Positions 7,938 through 17,272 are shown, counted from the first letter of the stretch. The stretch: DNA of 64,000 nt from Pimelobacter simplex (GCF_900114845.1 NZ_FOUK01000007.1:124001-188000), one strand, 5' to 3'. The notes: generated by a model not told the origin, from the sequence alone. Translations and numbers: made by a program.

Positions 7938-7981
7938 GCCGCCAGTGAAGCCACCCTTGCTGTGCGGTGGCTGTGGCGACC

Positions 7982-9814
7982 TCAGGAACCGGTGTAGAAG
8001 CTCGCGATCAGGTCGGAGTTGTTGGCCTCGACCACGTTGCGCTTCACCTTGAGCGACGGCGTCAGCTCACCCGACTCGATGGAGAGGTCGTGGTCGAGCA
8101 GCTTCCACTTCTTCACCGTCTCCCAGCGGTTGAGCTGGCCGTTGAGCTCGTCGACGTACTCGCCGACCATCGTCCGGACCGCCTCGTCGTTGACGAGCTC
8201 GGTGTAGGACTGGCCGGACTTGCCGTTCTCGGCGGCCCAGCCGGCGATCGCGTCGGGGTCGAGGGTGATCAGTGCCGAGACGAAGTTGCGCTCGGCGCCG
8301 AAGACCATGAACTGGCTGACGTAGGGGCAGATCGCCTTGAACTTGGCCTCGATGGCGGGCGGGGCGATGTACTTGCCGCCGGAGGTCTTGAAGAGCTCCT
8401 TGATCCGGCCGGTGATGGTGAGGAAGCCGTCGGCGTCGAGCTCGCCCTTGTCGCCGGTGCGCAGCCAGCCGTCGGGGGTCAGCGCGTCGCGGGTCGCGTC
8501 GTCCCGGTTGTGGTAGCCGGCCATCACGTGCGGGCCCTTGAGCTGGACCTCGCCGCCGTCGCCGATCCGGACCTCGGTGCCCGGGAAGGCCTGGCCGACG
8601 CTGCCGATCTTGTAGGCGTCGGGGTGGTTGACCGTGGCGCCGGCGGCGTTCTCGGTCATGCCGTAGCCCTCGAGGATGAGGACGCCGGCCGCGTGGAACC
8701 ACGCGGCGATCTCGGCGTTGAGAGCAGCCGAGCCGGAGATGAAGAACTTCACCCGCCCGCCGAAGCGGTCGCGGACCTTGCTGAAGACCAGCTTGTCGAA
8801 AAGGCCGTGCTGGAGCTTGAGCAGCAGCGGCACCGACTTGCCCTCGCGCTTCAGGTCGTCGACCTTGACGCCGACCTCGAAGGCCTTCTTGAAGATCTTC
8901 TCCTTGGCGCCGCCCTCGGCGGCCTGCATGGTGACGATCCGGGCGTGCGCCTTCTCGAAGATGCGCGGCGCGGCGCCCATGAACGTGGGCTTCACGATGC
9001 CGAGGTTGTCGACGATCTTGTCGACGCGGCCGTCGATCGCGGTGGCGAAGCCGCACGCGAGCTGGGTCGAGAGCAGCACCTTGCCGAACGAGTGGGCCAT
9101 CGGCAGCCAGAGGAACTGCAGGTCGTCCTCGTGGAGGATGTCCTGGACCTTGATCGCCTCGCCCTCGAAGACCCACGCGCGGTGCAGCGTGCGCACGCCC
9201 TTGGGCTTGCCGGTGGTGCCGGAGGTGTAGATCAGCGTGGCGAGCTGGTCGGGCGCGATGCTCTTCGCGACGTCCTCGACGGCGGTCGGGTGCTCGGCCA
9301 GGTGCGCGTCGCCGAGCTCGGCGAGCTGGTCGAGCGAGATGATCCAGTCGCCGTCGGCCAGGCCCGCGTCGAAGACGACGACCTTGTCGACCGCGGGCAG
9401 CTCGGCCCGGTGGTCGCGCAGCTTGGCCAGCTGGGACTCGTCCTCGGCGAAGACGATGCGGCTCTCGGAGTCGCCGAGGATGTACGCCGTGTCGTCGCCG
9501 CCGGTCGACGGGTAGACCGTCGTCGTGGCGCCGCCGGCGCACATGATGGCGAGGTCGGCGAGGATCCACTCGTAGCGCGTGGACGACGCGATGCCCACCC
9601 GCTGCTCGGGCTCGAGGCCCAGCGCGAGGAGGCCGGCGGCGAGCCGGCGTACGCGGTCCCCGGCCTGGCGCCAGGTCACCGACTCCCAGGCGTCGTCCCC
9701 CCGAGGGAAGCGGAACGCCTCGCGGGCACCGCTCTTGTCGACCCTGTCGAGGAACTGCACGGCGCAGTTCGGCGGCATGTGCTCGAGGAAACTCGTGTCG
9801 TGGTTGATGGGCAT
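7982..9814 (-). CDS. Long-chain fatty-acid-CoA ligase (FadD15-like AMP-forming synthetase)
   Basis: 610 residues, the size of long-chain acyl-CoA synthetases. ATP/AMP-binding motifs are present in order: the P-loop LIYTSGTTGKPKG near residue 215, EGYGMTE near 360, the GWLRTGDKG motif near 435 and the C-terminal swinging domain with GGKYIAPPAIE. It activates fatty acids to acyl-AMP and then to acyl-CoA for degradation or lipid synthesis. A clear AGGAG ribosome-binding site precedes the ATG at 9814. It is transcribed alone, 46 bp after the MOSC gene. Confidence 0.9.
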   Translation of the reverse strand: MPINHDTSFLEHMPPNCAVQFLDRVDKSGAREAFRFPRGDDAWESVTWRQAGDRVRRLAAGLLALGLEPEQRVGIASSTRYEWILADLAIMCAGGATTTVYPSTGGDDTAYILGDSESRIVFAEDESQLAKLRDHRAELPAVDKVVVFDAGLADGDWIISLDQLAELGDAHLAEHPTAVEDVAKSIAPDQLATLIYTSGTTGKPKGVRTLHRAWVFEGEAIKVQDILHEDDLQFLWLPMAHSFGKVLLSTQLACGFATAIDGRVDKIVDNLGIVKPTFMGAAPRIFEKAHARIVTMQAAEGGAKEKIFKKAFEVGVKVDDLKREGKSVPLLLKLQHGLFDKLVFSKVRDRFGGRVKFFISGSAALNAEIAAWFHAAGVLILEGYGMTENAAGATVNHPDAYKIGSVGQAFPGTEVRIGDGGEVQLKGPHVMAGYHNRDDATRDALTPDGWLRTGDKGELDADGFLTITGRIKELFKTSGGKYIAPPAIEAKFKAICPYVSQFMVFGAERNFVSALITLDPDAIAGWAAENGKSGQSYTELVNDEAVRTMVGEYVDELNGQLNRWETVKKWKLLDHDLSIESGELTPSLKVKRNVVEANNSDLIASFYTGS

Positions 9815-9860
9815 GACGCTCCTGCATGCTCGTCCGAGACCGGCGTGACTGACCAGTAAC

Positions 9861-10550
9861 CTAGATCACTGGTTCAACTGGCGGTAGCGGCGGCGCCGTC
9901 CTCTGGACGAATTCCTCTGCTTTCTTGCGCGCCTTGGCGCTCAGACCCTCGATCACGAGCAGCTCGGGCAGCCGGCTGCGATCGGTGTTGAGGGCGACGA
10001 ACATGTCGCGGACGGTGATCCCGTGCCCCGGCCGGTGGACCACCTCGATGGCGTCGCCGGCCGTGATCGTGCCGGCCTTGAGCACCCGCAGGTACGGCCC
10101 GGGCCGCCCGGCTGCGGTGAACCTCTTCACCCAGGCGCGCGGGTCGAAGCCGCTCTCGCCCATCCAGCCCTTGAAGTCGTTGCAGGGCGTGCGGACGTAC
10201 GCGACCTCGAGGAGCGCGCCCTCGGCCGGATCGCCCACGTGGAGGCGGGTCCCGACCTCGAGGGCGTTGAGGTCGAGGCCGGACGTCGTGAGGTTCTCGC
10301 CGAACTGCCCGTCCCGGATGGGGAGGCCGAGCTCGGCCTCCCAGAAGTCGAGGTCCTCGCGGGCGTAGGCGGAGACGGCCTGGTCCGGGCCGCCGTGGTG
10401 CTCCGTGTCGCCGACGGCGTCGCCGGCCAGACCCAGGGGCTCGACGGCGACCGGACCGGCCACGGCGCGCTTGTCGATGGCGGTGCGGCCGAGACCGGCC
10501 CACTCCTTCGGCTGCGGGCGGCCGACGCTGATGGTGAGGACGTGAGGCAC
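9861..10550 (-). CDS. MOSC domain protein (YiiM-like)
   Basis: About 229 residues. It carries the MOSC beta-barrel pattern with LAGDAVGDTEHHGGPDQAVS, the GENLTTSGLDLN motif and a conserved cysteine in RTPCNDFKGWMG. MOSC domains bind molybdenum cofactor or handle sulfur; YiiM-type proteins confer tolerance to N-hydroxylated base analogues. GTG at 10550 was chosen because AGGGAG lies about 8 nt upstream; an in-frame GTG at 10568 would add six residues. It follows the kinase gene by about 20 bp and may be cotranscribed with it. Confidence 0.82.
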   Translation of the reverse strand: MPHVLTISVGRPQPKEWAGLGRTAIDKRAVAGPVAVEPLGLAGDAVGDTEHHGGPDQAVSAYAREDLDFWEAELGLPIRDGQFGENLTTSGLDLNALEVGTRLHVGDPAEGALLEVAYVRTPCNDFKGWMGESGFDPRAWVKRFTAAGRPGPYLRVLKAGTITAGDAIEVVHRPGHGITVRDMFVALNTDRSRLPELLVIEGLSAKARKKAEEFVQRTAPPLPPVEPVI

Positions 10551-10571
10551 GCGAGGATTCTCCCTCACTTC

Positions 10572-11507
10572 TCAGTCCTGCACCGCCTTGGCGATCGTGA
10601 TGCACGCGGTGACGTGCTCGCGCTCCTCGGCGTCGAGCGGCCGGTTCGCCCGGACGGCGTCCTCGTGCGCCCAGTGCGCATTGAGCACCGACCGCACGAT
10701 CGCCCAGTCCCGGGCCCGGTCCTCGTCGAGCCCCGCGGTGTCGACCAGCGTGTGGAACCGGCGCCGGACGCCGTCACGGACCGAGCCGAGCGCCCCGGGC
10801 GCGGCGTACTCCTCGAACCGGTCGCGCAGCATCGGCTCGAGCTCGTAGTGCGGGTCGCCGTTGGCCGGCTTGGGGTCGATCACCAGCCAGGTGTCCTCGC
10901 CGTCACGCCGGCCGCGCAGCACGTTGCCGTAGTGCAGGTCGGCGTGGATGACCGCCGTGGCCGGCTCGCGGGTGAGGTCGCCGGCGAGTGCCAGCGCCTG
11001 GTCGACCAGGCGGCGCGGGATCGGCACGTCCTTGGCGTCGCGGCGCAGCGCGTCCACCCACTCCTCGACGTACGACGCCTGGGCGCGCAGCTGCGGCATC
11101 GGCGGCACGTGCAGCCCGGCGTAGAGGCCCGCGACCACCTCGCACGCCTCGACGTCCCAGGTCTCGGTGAGGTCCTCGCGGTCGAGCCGCTCGAGCAGCA
11201 TCGCGCGGCGGCCCGGGTCGGCGCGCAGCAGCCGGACGGCGCCGCGTCCGCGCCAGCGCTGCAGGGCGAGGTGCTCGTGCTCGGACTCGTCGTCGGGGAG
11301 GCCGACCTTGAGCGCCGCCGGCGTCCCGTCGGCCGTCGTCACCGGCAGCACCAGCGAGCAGAAGCCGTGCCAGCTCTCCCCCTCGGGCGTCAGCTCCCAG
11401 TCGTCGAGGACGGACTGCGTGGTGGCGGGCAGCCGGTCGAGCCATGCGCCCCACTCGGGACCGAGGCGGCGCTGCTCGTCGAGCTCGGGCGGGACGGTCA
11501 CGGGCAC
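10572..11507 (-). CDS. APH(6)/hydroxyurea-kinase-type aminoglycoside phosphotransferase
   Basis: 311 residues of the APH_6_hur type. The catalytic loop is IHADLHYGNVL, and the metal-binding segment VIDPKPANGDPHYELEPMLR is typical of streptomycin 6-kinases and hydroxyurea phosphotransferases. The N-lobe lysine is in GTPAALKVGLP. Members phosphorylate streptomycin-like or small hydroxylated substrates; many chromosomal homologues have no known substrate, so drug resistance is not assumed. Start is GTG at 11507, divergent from the metallohydrolase 44 bp away. The MOSC gene follows. Confidence 0.82.
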   Translation of the reverse strand: MPVTVPPELDEQRRLGPEWGAWLDRLPATTQSVLDDWELTPEGESWHGFCSLVLPVTTADGTPAALKVGLPDDESEHEHLALQRWRGRGAVRLLRADPGRRAMLLERLDREDLTETWDVEACEVVAGLYAGLHVPPMPQLRAQASYVEEWVDALRRDAKDVPIPRRLVDQALALAGDLTREPATAVIHADLHYGNVLRGRRDGEDTWLVIDPKPANGDPHYELEPMLRDRFEEYAAPGALGSVRDGVRRRFHTLVDTAGLDEDRARDWAIVRSVLNAHWAHEDAVRANRPLDAEEREHVTACITIAKAVQD

Positions 11508-11538
11508 GCGCCCATCCCAGCACAGGGGGCAACCGAAG

Positions 11539-11544
11539 TACGGT
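11539..11544 (+). promoter_or_regulatory. -10 element for a leaderless metallohydrolase transcript
   Basis: TACGGT begins 13 nt before the ATG at 11552 and no good ribosome-binding site is present. The same spacing recurs at 1165, 20761, 27511, 53752 and 63824. Confidence 0.45.
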
Positions 11545-11551
11545 GCAGGTC

Positions 11552-12253
11552 ATGCGGATCGACGACGTACGACGCCTCGACCTCGGCACGTTCGTGCGCC
11601 CGGCCGACGAGACCGGGACCGGCCAGCCGCGGGTCGAGGCCGTCCACGGCTACGTCGTGCGGACGCCGGCCGGCGTCCTGCTGCTCGACACCGGCCTCGG
11701 CGACGCCGGCCCCGAGACCGAGGCGCACTACCGCCCGCGCCGGGTGCCGATCGACGCGGCACTCGCGACCGCCGGCCTCACCCCCGACGACGTCGCCGTC
11801 GTCGTCAACTGCCACCTCCACTTCGACCACATCGGCGAGAACCCCCGCTTCGCCGGCCGCCCCATCGTCGCCCAGCGCCGCGAGCTCGCGACCGCCCGCG
11901 ACGCCACCCAGCCCGACTACACGGTGCCCGCCCTCGTCGACTTCGCGGGCGCCCGCTACGAGCTCCTCGACGGCGAGGCCGAGCTTGCGGCGGGCGTGCA
12001 CGTCGTCCCGACACCGGGGCACGTGGCCGGTCACCAGTCGGTCGTCGTCGAGTGCGCCGACGGCACCGTCGTCCTGGCCGGGCAGGCCCACGACACGGCG
12101 TCGCAGTGGTCGGCCGACGTCCTCGCCGCCCGTGCCACCGCCCTCGGTCACGAGCCGCCGCTCCCGCTCCCGAGCCCGTGGATGGAGCGGATCCTCGCCT
12201 TCGACCCGCGCCGGGTGCTGTTCGCGCACGACGCGGCGGTGTGGACGCCCTAG
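11552..12253 (+). CDS. Metallo-beta-lactamase-fold hydrolase, N-acyl-homoserine-lactonase type
   Basis: 233 residues with the metal-binding motif CHLHFDHIG (HxHxDH), the third histidine in PTPGHVAGHQS, the lactonase-type LAGQAHDT segment and a final histidine in LFAHDAAVW. The layout and size match AttM/AiiB-type lactonases that open acyl-homoserine lactones, though other lactones or esters are possible. Two-zinc cytoplasmic enzyme with no signal peptide. The ATG at 11552 fits the domain start and a leaderless promoter. It converges on lepA, leaving 12 bp between stop codons. Confidence 0.82.
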   Translation: MRIDDVRRLDLGTFVRPADETGTGQPRVEAVHGYVVRTPAGVLLLDTGLGDAGPETEAHYRPRRVPIDAALATAGLTPDDVAVVVNCHLHFDHIGENPRFAGRPIVAQRRELATARDATQPDYTVPALVDFAGARYELLDGEAELAAGVHVVPTPGHVAGHQSVVVECADGTVVLAGQAHDTASQWSADVLAARATALGHEPPLPLPSPWMERILAFDPRRVLFAHDAAVWTP

Positions 12254-12265
12254 CGTCCGGATGAC

Positions 12266-14143
12266 CTACTTCTTCGGCTTGTCGCCCGCAGGCCCGGTGG
12301 TCGACAGCGCCGCGACGAAGGCCTCCTGGGGCACCTCGACCCGGCCGACCATCTTCATCCGCTTCTTGCCTTCCTTCTGCTTCTCGAGCAGCTTGCGCTT
12401 GCGGCTGATGTCGCCGCCGTAGCACTTGGCAAGGACGTCCTTGCGGATCGCGCGGATGTTCTCGCGGGCGATCACCCGGGCGCCGATGGCGGCCTGGATC
12501 GGCACCTCGAACTGCTGGCGCGGGATGAGCTCCTTGAGCTTGCCGGCCATCATCACGCCGTAGGAGTAGGCGGCGTCCTTGTGGACGATCGCGGAGAAGG
12601 CGTCGACCGGCTCGCCCTGGAGCAGGATGTCGACCTTGACCAGGTCGGAGGCCTGGTCGCCGGAGCGCTCGTAGTTGAGCGAGGCGTAGCCCTTGGTCTT
12701 GGACTTGAGCTGGTCGAAGAAGTCGAAGGCGATCTCGCCCATCGGCAGCGTGTAGCGCATCTCGACGCGGTCCTCGGAGAGGTAGTCCATGCCGAGGAGG
12801 TTGCCGCGCTTCTGCTGGCACAGCTCCATGATCGTGCCGATGTAGTCGGCCGGCGCCAGGATCGTCGCGTTGACGATGGGCTCGCGGACCTCGGCGATCT
12901 TGCCGTCGGGGTACTCGCTGGGGTTGGTGACGATGTGGACGGTGCCGTCCTCCATGTGCACCTCGTAGACCACGTTGGGCGCGGTCGAGATGAGGTCGAG
13001 GTTGAACTCGCGCTCGAGCCGCTCGCGGGTGATCTCCATGTGGAGCAGGCCGAGGAAGCCGCAGCGGAAGCCGAAGCCGAGGGCGCCGGACGTCTCGGGC
13101 TCGAACGTGAGGGCGGCGTCGTTGAGCTGGAGCTTCTCGAGCGCGTCGCGCAGCGTCGGGTAGTCGTCGCCGTCGATCGGGTAGAGACCCGCGAAGACCA
13201 TCGGGTTGGGGTGCTCGTAGCCGCCGAGGGGCTCGGCCGCCTGGCGTCCGTTGACGGTGACCGTGTCGCCGACCCGGGACTGGCGCACGTCCTTCACGCC
13301 GGTGATCAGGTAGCCGGTCTCGCCGACGCCGAGCTTGGCGGCCTTCATCGGCTCGGGGCTGATCACGCCGACCTCGAGCATCTCGTGCAGGGCGCCGGTC
13401 GACATCATCTTGATCTTGTCGCGGTGCGAGAGCTCGCCGTCGACCACCCGGACGTACGTGACGACGCCGCGGTAGGTGTCGTAGACCGAGTCGAAGATCA
13501 GCGCGCGGGCCGGAGCCGCGGCGTCGCCCACGGGGGCCGGGACCGACTTCACGATCTCGTTGAGCAGCGCCTCGACGCCGACGCCGGTCTTGGCCGAGGT
13601 GAGCAGCACGTCCTCGGGCTCGCAGCCGACGAGGTTGGCCAGCTCGAGGGCGTACTTCTCGACGTTGGCGCTGGGCAGGTCGATCTTGTTGAGCACCGGG
13701 ATGATGTGCAGGTCGGCACCCATGGCGAGGTAGAGGTTCGCCAGCGTCTGGGCCTCGATGCCCTGGGCGGCGTCGACCAGCAGGACGGCGGCCTCGCACG
13801 CCTGGAGCGAGCGGGAGACCTCGTAGGTGAAGTCGACGTGACCCGGGGTGTCGATCATGTTGAGGACGTAGGTGCCCGGCTCGGCGCCCGCCTCGTTGCC
13901 GGCGGTCACCGTCCACGGCATCCGGACGGCCTGGGACTTGATCGTGATGCCGCGCTCGCGCTCGATGTCCATCCGGTCGAGGTACTGCGCCTTCGCCTCG
14001 CGCTCCCCGACGACGCCGGTCAGCTGCAGCATCCGGTCGGCGAGCGTCGACTTGCCGTGGTCGATGTGCGCGATGATGCAGAAGTTGCGGATGATCGCGG
14101 GGTCGGTGTGACCCGGCTGCGGGGCGGCGGCTGCGACGGACAT
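12266..14143 (-). CDS. lepA: Elongation factor 4 (LepA), ribosome back-translocase GTPase
   Basis: 625 residues, slightly longer than E. coli LepA (599). G-domain motifs appear in order: AHIDHGKSTLADRM (G1), RERGITIK (G2), DTPGHVDFTYE (G3), NKIDLP (G4) and TSAKTGVG (G5). These are followed by EF-G-like domains and the LepA-specific C-terminal domain (CYGGDISRKRKLLEKQKEGKK is partly visible near the end). It binds stalled ribosomes. The ATG at 14143 gives the standard start; the frame is open for another ~475 codons upstream, but that part is antisense to phoD. An AAGAAT hexamer 9 nt upstream of the ATG could be a -10. Confidence 0.97.
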   Translation of the reverse strand: MSVAAAAPQPGHTDPAIIRNFCIIAHIDHGKSTLADRMLQLTGVVGEREAKAQYLDRMDIERERGITIKSQAVRMPWTVTAGNEAGAEPGTYVLNMIDTPGHVDFTYEVSRSLQACEAAVLLVDAAQGIEAQTLANLYLAMGADLHIIPVLNKIDLPSANVEKYALELANLVGCEPEDVLLTSAKTGVGVEALLNEIVKSVPAPVGDAAAPARALIFDSVYDTYRGVVTYVRVVDGELSHRDKIKMMSTGALHEMLEVGVISPEPMKAAKLGVGETGYLITGVKDVRQSRVGDTVTVNGRQAAEPLGGYEHPNPMVFAGLYPIDGDDYPTLRDALEKLQLNDAALTFEPETSGALGFGFRCGFLGLLHMEITRERLEREFNLDLISTAPNVVYEVHMEDGTVHIVTNPSEYPDGKIAEVREPIVNATILAPADYIGTIMELCQQKRGNLLGMDYLSEDRVEMRYTLPMGEIAFDFFDQLKSKTKGYASLNYERSGDQASDLVKVDILLQGEPVDAFSAIVHKDAAYSYGVMMAGKLKELIPRQQFEVPIQAAIGARVIARENIRAIRKDVLAKCYGGDISRKRKLLEKQKEGKKRMKMVGRVEVPQEAFVAALSTTGPAGDKPKK

Positions 14144-14257
14144 GGTCCGGCCATTCTTCCAGGGTCGGCCGGGTTCAAGAATTCGCCGCCCGCGGTTCAC
14201 CGCCGGATCGCCCGGGCGGCCCCCCTGCGTTCGCCCGGGAGCGGTGGGCTGGACGTC

Positions 14258-15853
14258 ATGACCTCGGACCTCTCGGCCCCCTCGGACCTCCCCTCCCGCC
14301 GGCACCTCCTGCTCGCGGCCGGTGCCGTCGGCGCTGCTGCCGTGGCCGGCACCGGCGCCGGCCTGTACGGCGGCCGCGCCGCCGCCGCTCCCCTGCTCGT
14401 CCGCCGGGACCGGCCCGCGCTCACCCTCGGCGTCCAGTCGGGCGACGTCCGCCCCGGGCAGGCGATGCTCTGGGCGCGTGCGGACCGCCCCTCGCGCCTG
14501 GTCGCGGAGATCAGCCGCGACCCGTCGTTCCGCAAGGTCCGCACGGTCCGCGGCCCGGTGGTCACGCCGGGCACCGACCTCACCGGCGCCTTCCCGCTGC
14601 ACGGCCTCCCGCCGAGCACCGACCTGCACTACCGGATCCGCGCCGTCGACCTGCACGACCACCGCGCGGCGTCCGCCCCGACGGTGGGGCGGCTCCGCAC
14701 CGCGCCGCGCCGTGGGGACGACGTCCGGTTCCTGTGGTCCGGCGACATCGCCGGGCAGGGCTGGGGCGTCAACCCCGACCTCGGCGGCTTCCGGATCGCC
14801 GACGCGATGCGGGCCCGGCAGGCCGACTTCTTCCTCTGCAGCGGCGACAACGTGTACGCCGACGGCCCGGTCCAGGCGAGCGTCGCCCTCCCCGACGGCT
14901 CGACCTGGCGCAACCTGGTCATCCCCGAGAAGACCAAGGTCGCCGAGACCCTCGACGAGTACCGCGGCCAGTACCGCTACAACCTGATGGCCGACAACTG
15001 GCGCGCGTTCCTCGGCGAGACCGCCCAGGTGACCCAGTGGGACGACCACGAGGTCACGAACAACTGGTACCCCGGCGAGATCCTGGACGACGCCCGCTAC
15101 ACCGAGAAGCGCGTCGACGTCCTCGCCGCCCGCGCCCGCCGCGCGTTCCACGACTACGTGCCGGTCGCGCCGATCTCCCCCGACCCGGACGGCCGGGTCT
15201 ACCGGGTGATCCCCTACGGCGAGCACGTCGACCTGTTCGTGCTCGACATGCGCACCCACAAGGACCCCAACACCGGCGACCGCGAGACGACCGGCGACGG
15301 CGGCGTCCTCGGCGAGCGCCAGACCCAGTGGCTGCTCCGCGAGCTGCGGCGCTCGAAGGCGACCTGGAAGGTCATCGCCAACGACCTGCCGCTGGGACTC
15401 GTCGTCCCCGACGGGCCGACGGCGCAGGAGGGGCTCGCCCAGGGCGACCCCGGCGCGCCCCTGGGTCGCGAGATCGACATCGCGCGGGTGCTCACCGGGC
15501 TGAAGCGGATGGGGATCCGCAACCACGTGTGGCTCACCGCCGACGTCCACTACACGGCCGCGCACCACTACTCCCCCGACCGGGCCGCCTACCAGGACTT
15601 CGACCCGTTCTGGGAGTTCGTCTCCGGCCCGCTCAACGCCGGCGCGTTCGGCCCCAACGCGCTCGACGGCACGTTCGGCCCGGTCGCCGACTTCGTCGCC
15701 GCGCCACCCGCCCCGAACGCCTCGCCGGCCCAGGGCTTCCAGTTCTTCGGCGAGGTCGAGGTGGACGGGCGCACCGGGCAGCTCACGGTGACCCTGCGCG
15801 ACGTCGCCGGCGCCGCGATCTACACCCGGACGCTGGACCCCGCGCGCCGCTGA
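14258..15853 (+). CDS. PhoD-family alkaline phosphatase/phosphodiesterase, Tat-exported
   Basis: 531 residues. A Tat signal (SRRHLLLAAGAVGAAAVAG) ends near residue 40. A PhoD N-terminal domain follows (LTLGVQSGDVRPGQAMLWAR), then the metallophosphatase domain with ligands in WSGDIAG, CSGDNVYADGP, WDDHEVTNNW and TADVHYTAAHHYSP. PhoD enzymes are Ca/Fe-dependent, exported folded by Tat, and release phosphate from phosphoesters or teichoic-type polymers. No PHO box was recognised upstream. The ATG at 14258 is set by the signal peptide. It faces away from lepA with 114 bp between them. Confidence 0.93.
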   Translation: MTSDLSAPSDLPSRRHLLLAAGAVGAAAVAGTGAGLYGGRAAAAPLLVRRDRPALTLGVQSGDVRPGQAMLWARADRPSRLVAEISRDPSFRKVRTVRGPVVTPGTDLTGAFPLHGLPPSTDLHYRIRAVDLHDHRAASAPTVGRLRTAPRRGDDVRFLWSGDIAGQGWGVNPDLGGFRIADAMRARQADFFLCSGDNVYADGPVQASVALPDGSTWRNLVIPEKTKVAETLDEYRGQYRYNLMADNWRAFLGETAQVTQWDDHEVTNNWYPGEILDDARYTEKRVDVLAARARRAFHDYVPVAPISPDPDGRVYRVIPYGEHVDLFVLDMRTHKDPNTGDRETTGDGGVLGERQTQWLLRELRRSKATWKVIANDLPLGLVVPDGPTAQEGLAQGDPGAPLGREIDIARVLTGLKRMGIRNHVWLTADVHYTAAHHYSPDRAAYQDFDPFWEFVSGPLNAGAFGPNALDGTFGPVADFVAAPPAPNASPAQGFQFFGEVEVDGRTGQLTVTLRDVAGAAIYTRTLDPARR

Positions 15854-15888
15854 CCCGCTCCGAGCACCGCTCCGGCCATGATGAGGGC

Positions 15889-16815
15889 GTGCTTCCCGCG
15901 ACCATCCCCCACGGCCGGACCGCCCGCCGGCTGTCGTGGGTCCACCTCCCGCCGCTGGTCCGCCGTGCCGTCGAGCACCGGCTCGGCGCGCCGGTGGTCG
16001 AGGCGGAGTCGCAGCGGGGCGGGTTCACGCCGGGGTTCGCGTCGGTGCTGACCTGCGCGGACGGCTCCCGGATGTTCGTGAAGGCCGCGTCCGTGAAGGC
16101 CCAGCGACCCTTCGCGGAGTCCTACCGCGACGAGTCCGTCGTGCTCGCGGACCTGCCGGCCGCCGTCCCGGCGCCGGCGCTGGCGTGGGCCGAGGAGGTC
16201 GAGGAGTGGTTCGTCCTCGCCACCGAGCACGTCGAGTCCCGCGCTCCGCACCGCCCCTGGACCGACGCCGACCTCGCCGCCGCCTCCGCGATGGCGCTCA
16301 CCACGGCGGACGTCCTCACCCCCGCCCCCGCCGCCTTCGAGAACACCGCCGCCCAGGAGTTCGGCGGCTGGCCCGCTCTCTGGTCCCGCCTCGACCACCC
16401 GCGCGCCGCCGAGATCGGCGCCCTCGCCGCCCAGTACGCCGACGTCGTCGCGGGCGACACCCTCGTCCACACCGACATCCGCGACGACAACATCCTGGTC
16501 CGCCCCGACGGCACCGCGCTCCTCTGCGACTGGAACTGGCCCGTGCGCGGCGCCGCCTGGCTCGACTCGCTGCTCCTCCTCATCGGCCCCCGCGGCGACG
16601 GCCTCGACGTCGACGCGCACATCGCCGCCCACCCCCTCCTCGCCGACGTGCCGCCCGAGCACGTCGACGTCTTCCTCGCGCTCGTGCTCGGCTACTTCAC
16701 GCTCTCCGCCTCGCAGCCCACCCCGCGCACCTCGCCGTACGTCCGGACCGCGCAGGCCTGGCAGCGCGACGTCCTCGACGACTGGCTCGCCGAGCGCCGC
16801 GGCTGGGATCGCTAG
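15889..16815 (+). CDS. APH/choline-kinase-fold phosphotransferase
   Basis: 308 residues with a kinase-like fold: Brenner motif LVHTDIRDDNILV (HxDxxxxN), metal-binding LLCDWNWP and an N-lobe FVKAAS lysine. Substrate unknown; such proteins phosphorylate aminoglycosides, sugars, amino alcohols or macrolides. GTG at 15889 is the best start, 35 bp after phoD; a CATGAT hexamer 13 nt upstream could allow a separate leaderless transcript. The C-terminal half is helical and ends LAERRGWDR. It does not share the APH_6_hur pattern of the kinase at 10572. Confidence 0.8.
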   Translation: MLPATIPHGRTARRLSWVHLPPLVRRAVEHRLGAPVVEAESQRGGFTPGFASVLTCADGSRMFVKAASVKAQRPFAESYRDESVVLADLPAAVPAPALAWAEEVEEWFVLATEHVESRAPHRPWTDADLAAASAMALTTADVLTPAPAAFENTAAQEFGGWPALWSRLDHPRAAEIGALAAQYADVVAGDTLVHTDIRDDNILVRPDGTALLCDWNWPVRGAAWLDSLLLLIGPRGDGLDVDAHIAAHPLLADVPPEHVDVFLALVLGYFTLSASQPTPRTSPYVRTAQAWQRDVLDDWLAERRGWDR

Positions 16816-16827
16816 CCGCCCCCGGAT

Positions 16828-16856
16828 TTGGGTGGCCGTTCCCGCCGCTGTTAGCC
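16828..16856 (+). promoter_or_regulatory. Probable sigma-A-type promoter of rpsT
   Basis: TTGGGT (16828-16833) and TTAGCC (16851-16856) are separated by 17 bp and lie about 120 bp upstream of the rpsT GTG, leaving a leader of roughly 110 nt. Confidence 0.5.
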
Positions 16857-16974
16857 TTGCTCGTCGCGACTCTGCGTTCCCGCCTGCCCGTCTTCCGACG
16901 GCCAGGACCTGGGCGACCGAGACGCGCACCGGACCAGAACCAGCATCCACTTTGAACAACAGAGGCGAGTAAAC

Positions 16975-17235
16975 GTGGCGAACATCAAGAGCCAGATCAA
17001 GCGCAACAAGCAGAACGAGAAGCGGCACGAGCGCAACAAGGCCGTCAAGACCGGCCTCAAGACCGCCGTCCGCAAGTTCCGCGAGGCCGCCGCTGCCGGC
17101 GACAAGGAGAGCGCTGCCCTCCTCGCCCGCGAGGCCACCAAGAAGCTCGACAAGGCCGCCTCGAAGGGCGTCATCCACAAGAACCAGGCGGCGAACCGCA
17201 AGTCGTCCATCTCGAAGCAGGCCGCCTCTCTCTGA
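16975..17235 (+). CDS. rpsT: 30S ribosomal protein S20
   Basis: 86 residues, starting MANIKSQIKRNKQNEKR and extremely rich in K, R and A, as expected for S20, which binds 16S rRNA early in 30S assembly. The start codon is GTG, preceded by AGAGGCGAG, a good ribosome-binding site. A strong terminator follows 40 bp downstream. rpsT convergent with holA is the usual actinobacterial order. Confidence 0.98.
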   Translation: MANIKSQIKRNKQNEKRHERNKAVKTGLKTAVRKFREAAAAGDKESAALLAREATKKLDKAASKGVIHKNQAANRKSSISKQAASL

Positions 17236-17272
17236 GACCACCCTGCTGGCTCTGGTCCTGAGCCATCACGTC

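Noticed and set aside
10572..11507. Assigning a named streptomycin-resistance gene
   Set aside because: The kinase has APH_6_hur motifs, but substrate cannot be read from sequence, so no resistance symbol is given.
12581..14257. Upstream extension of the phoD frame
   Set aside because: The open frame reaches back across lepA antisense, but the Tat signal peptide fixes the start at 14258.
14144..15568. Upstream extension of the lepA frame
   Set aside because: Antisense to phoD; LepA homology begins at the ATG at 14143.
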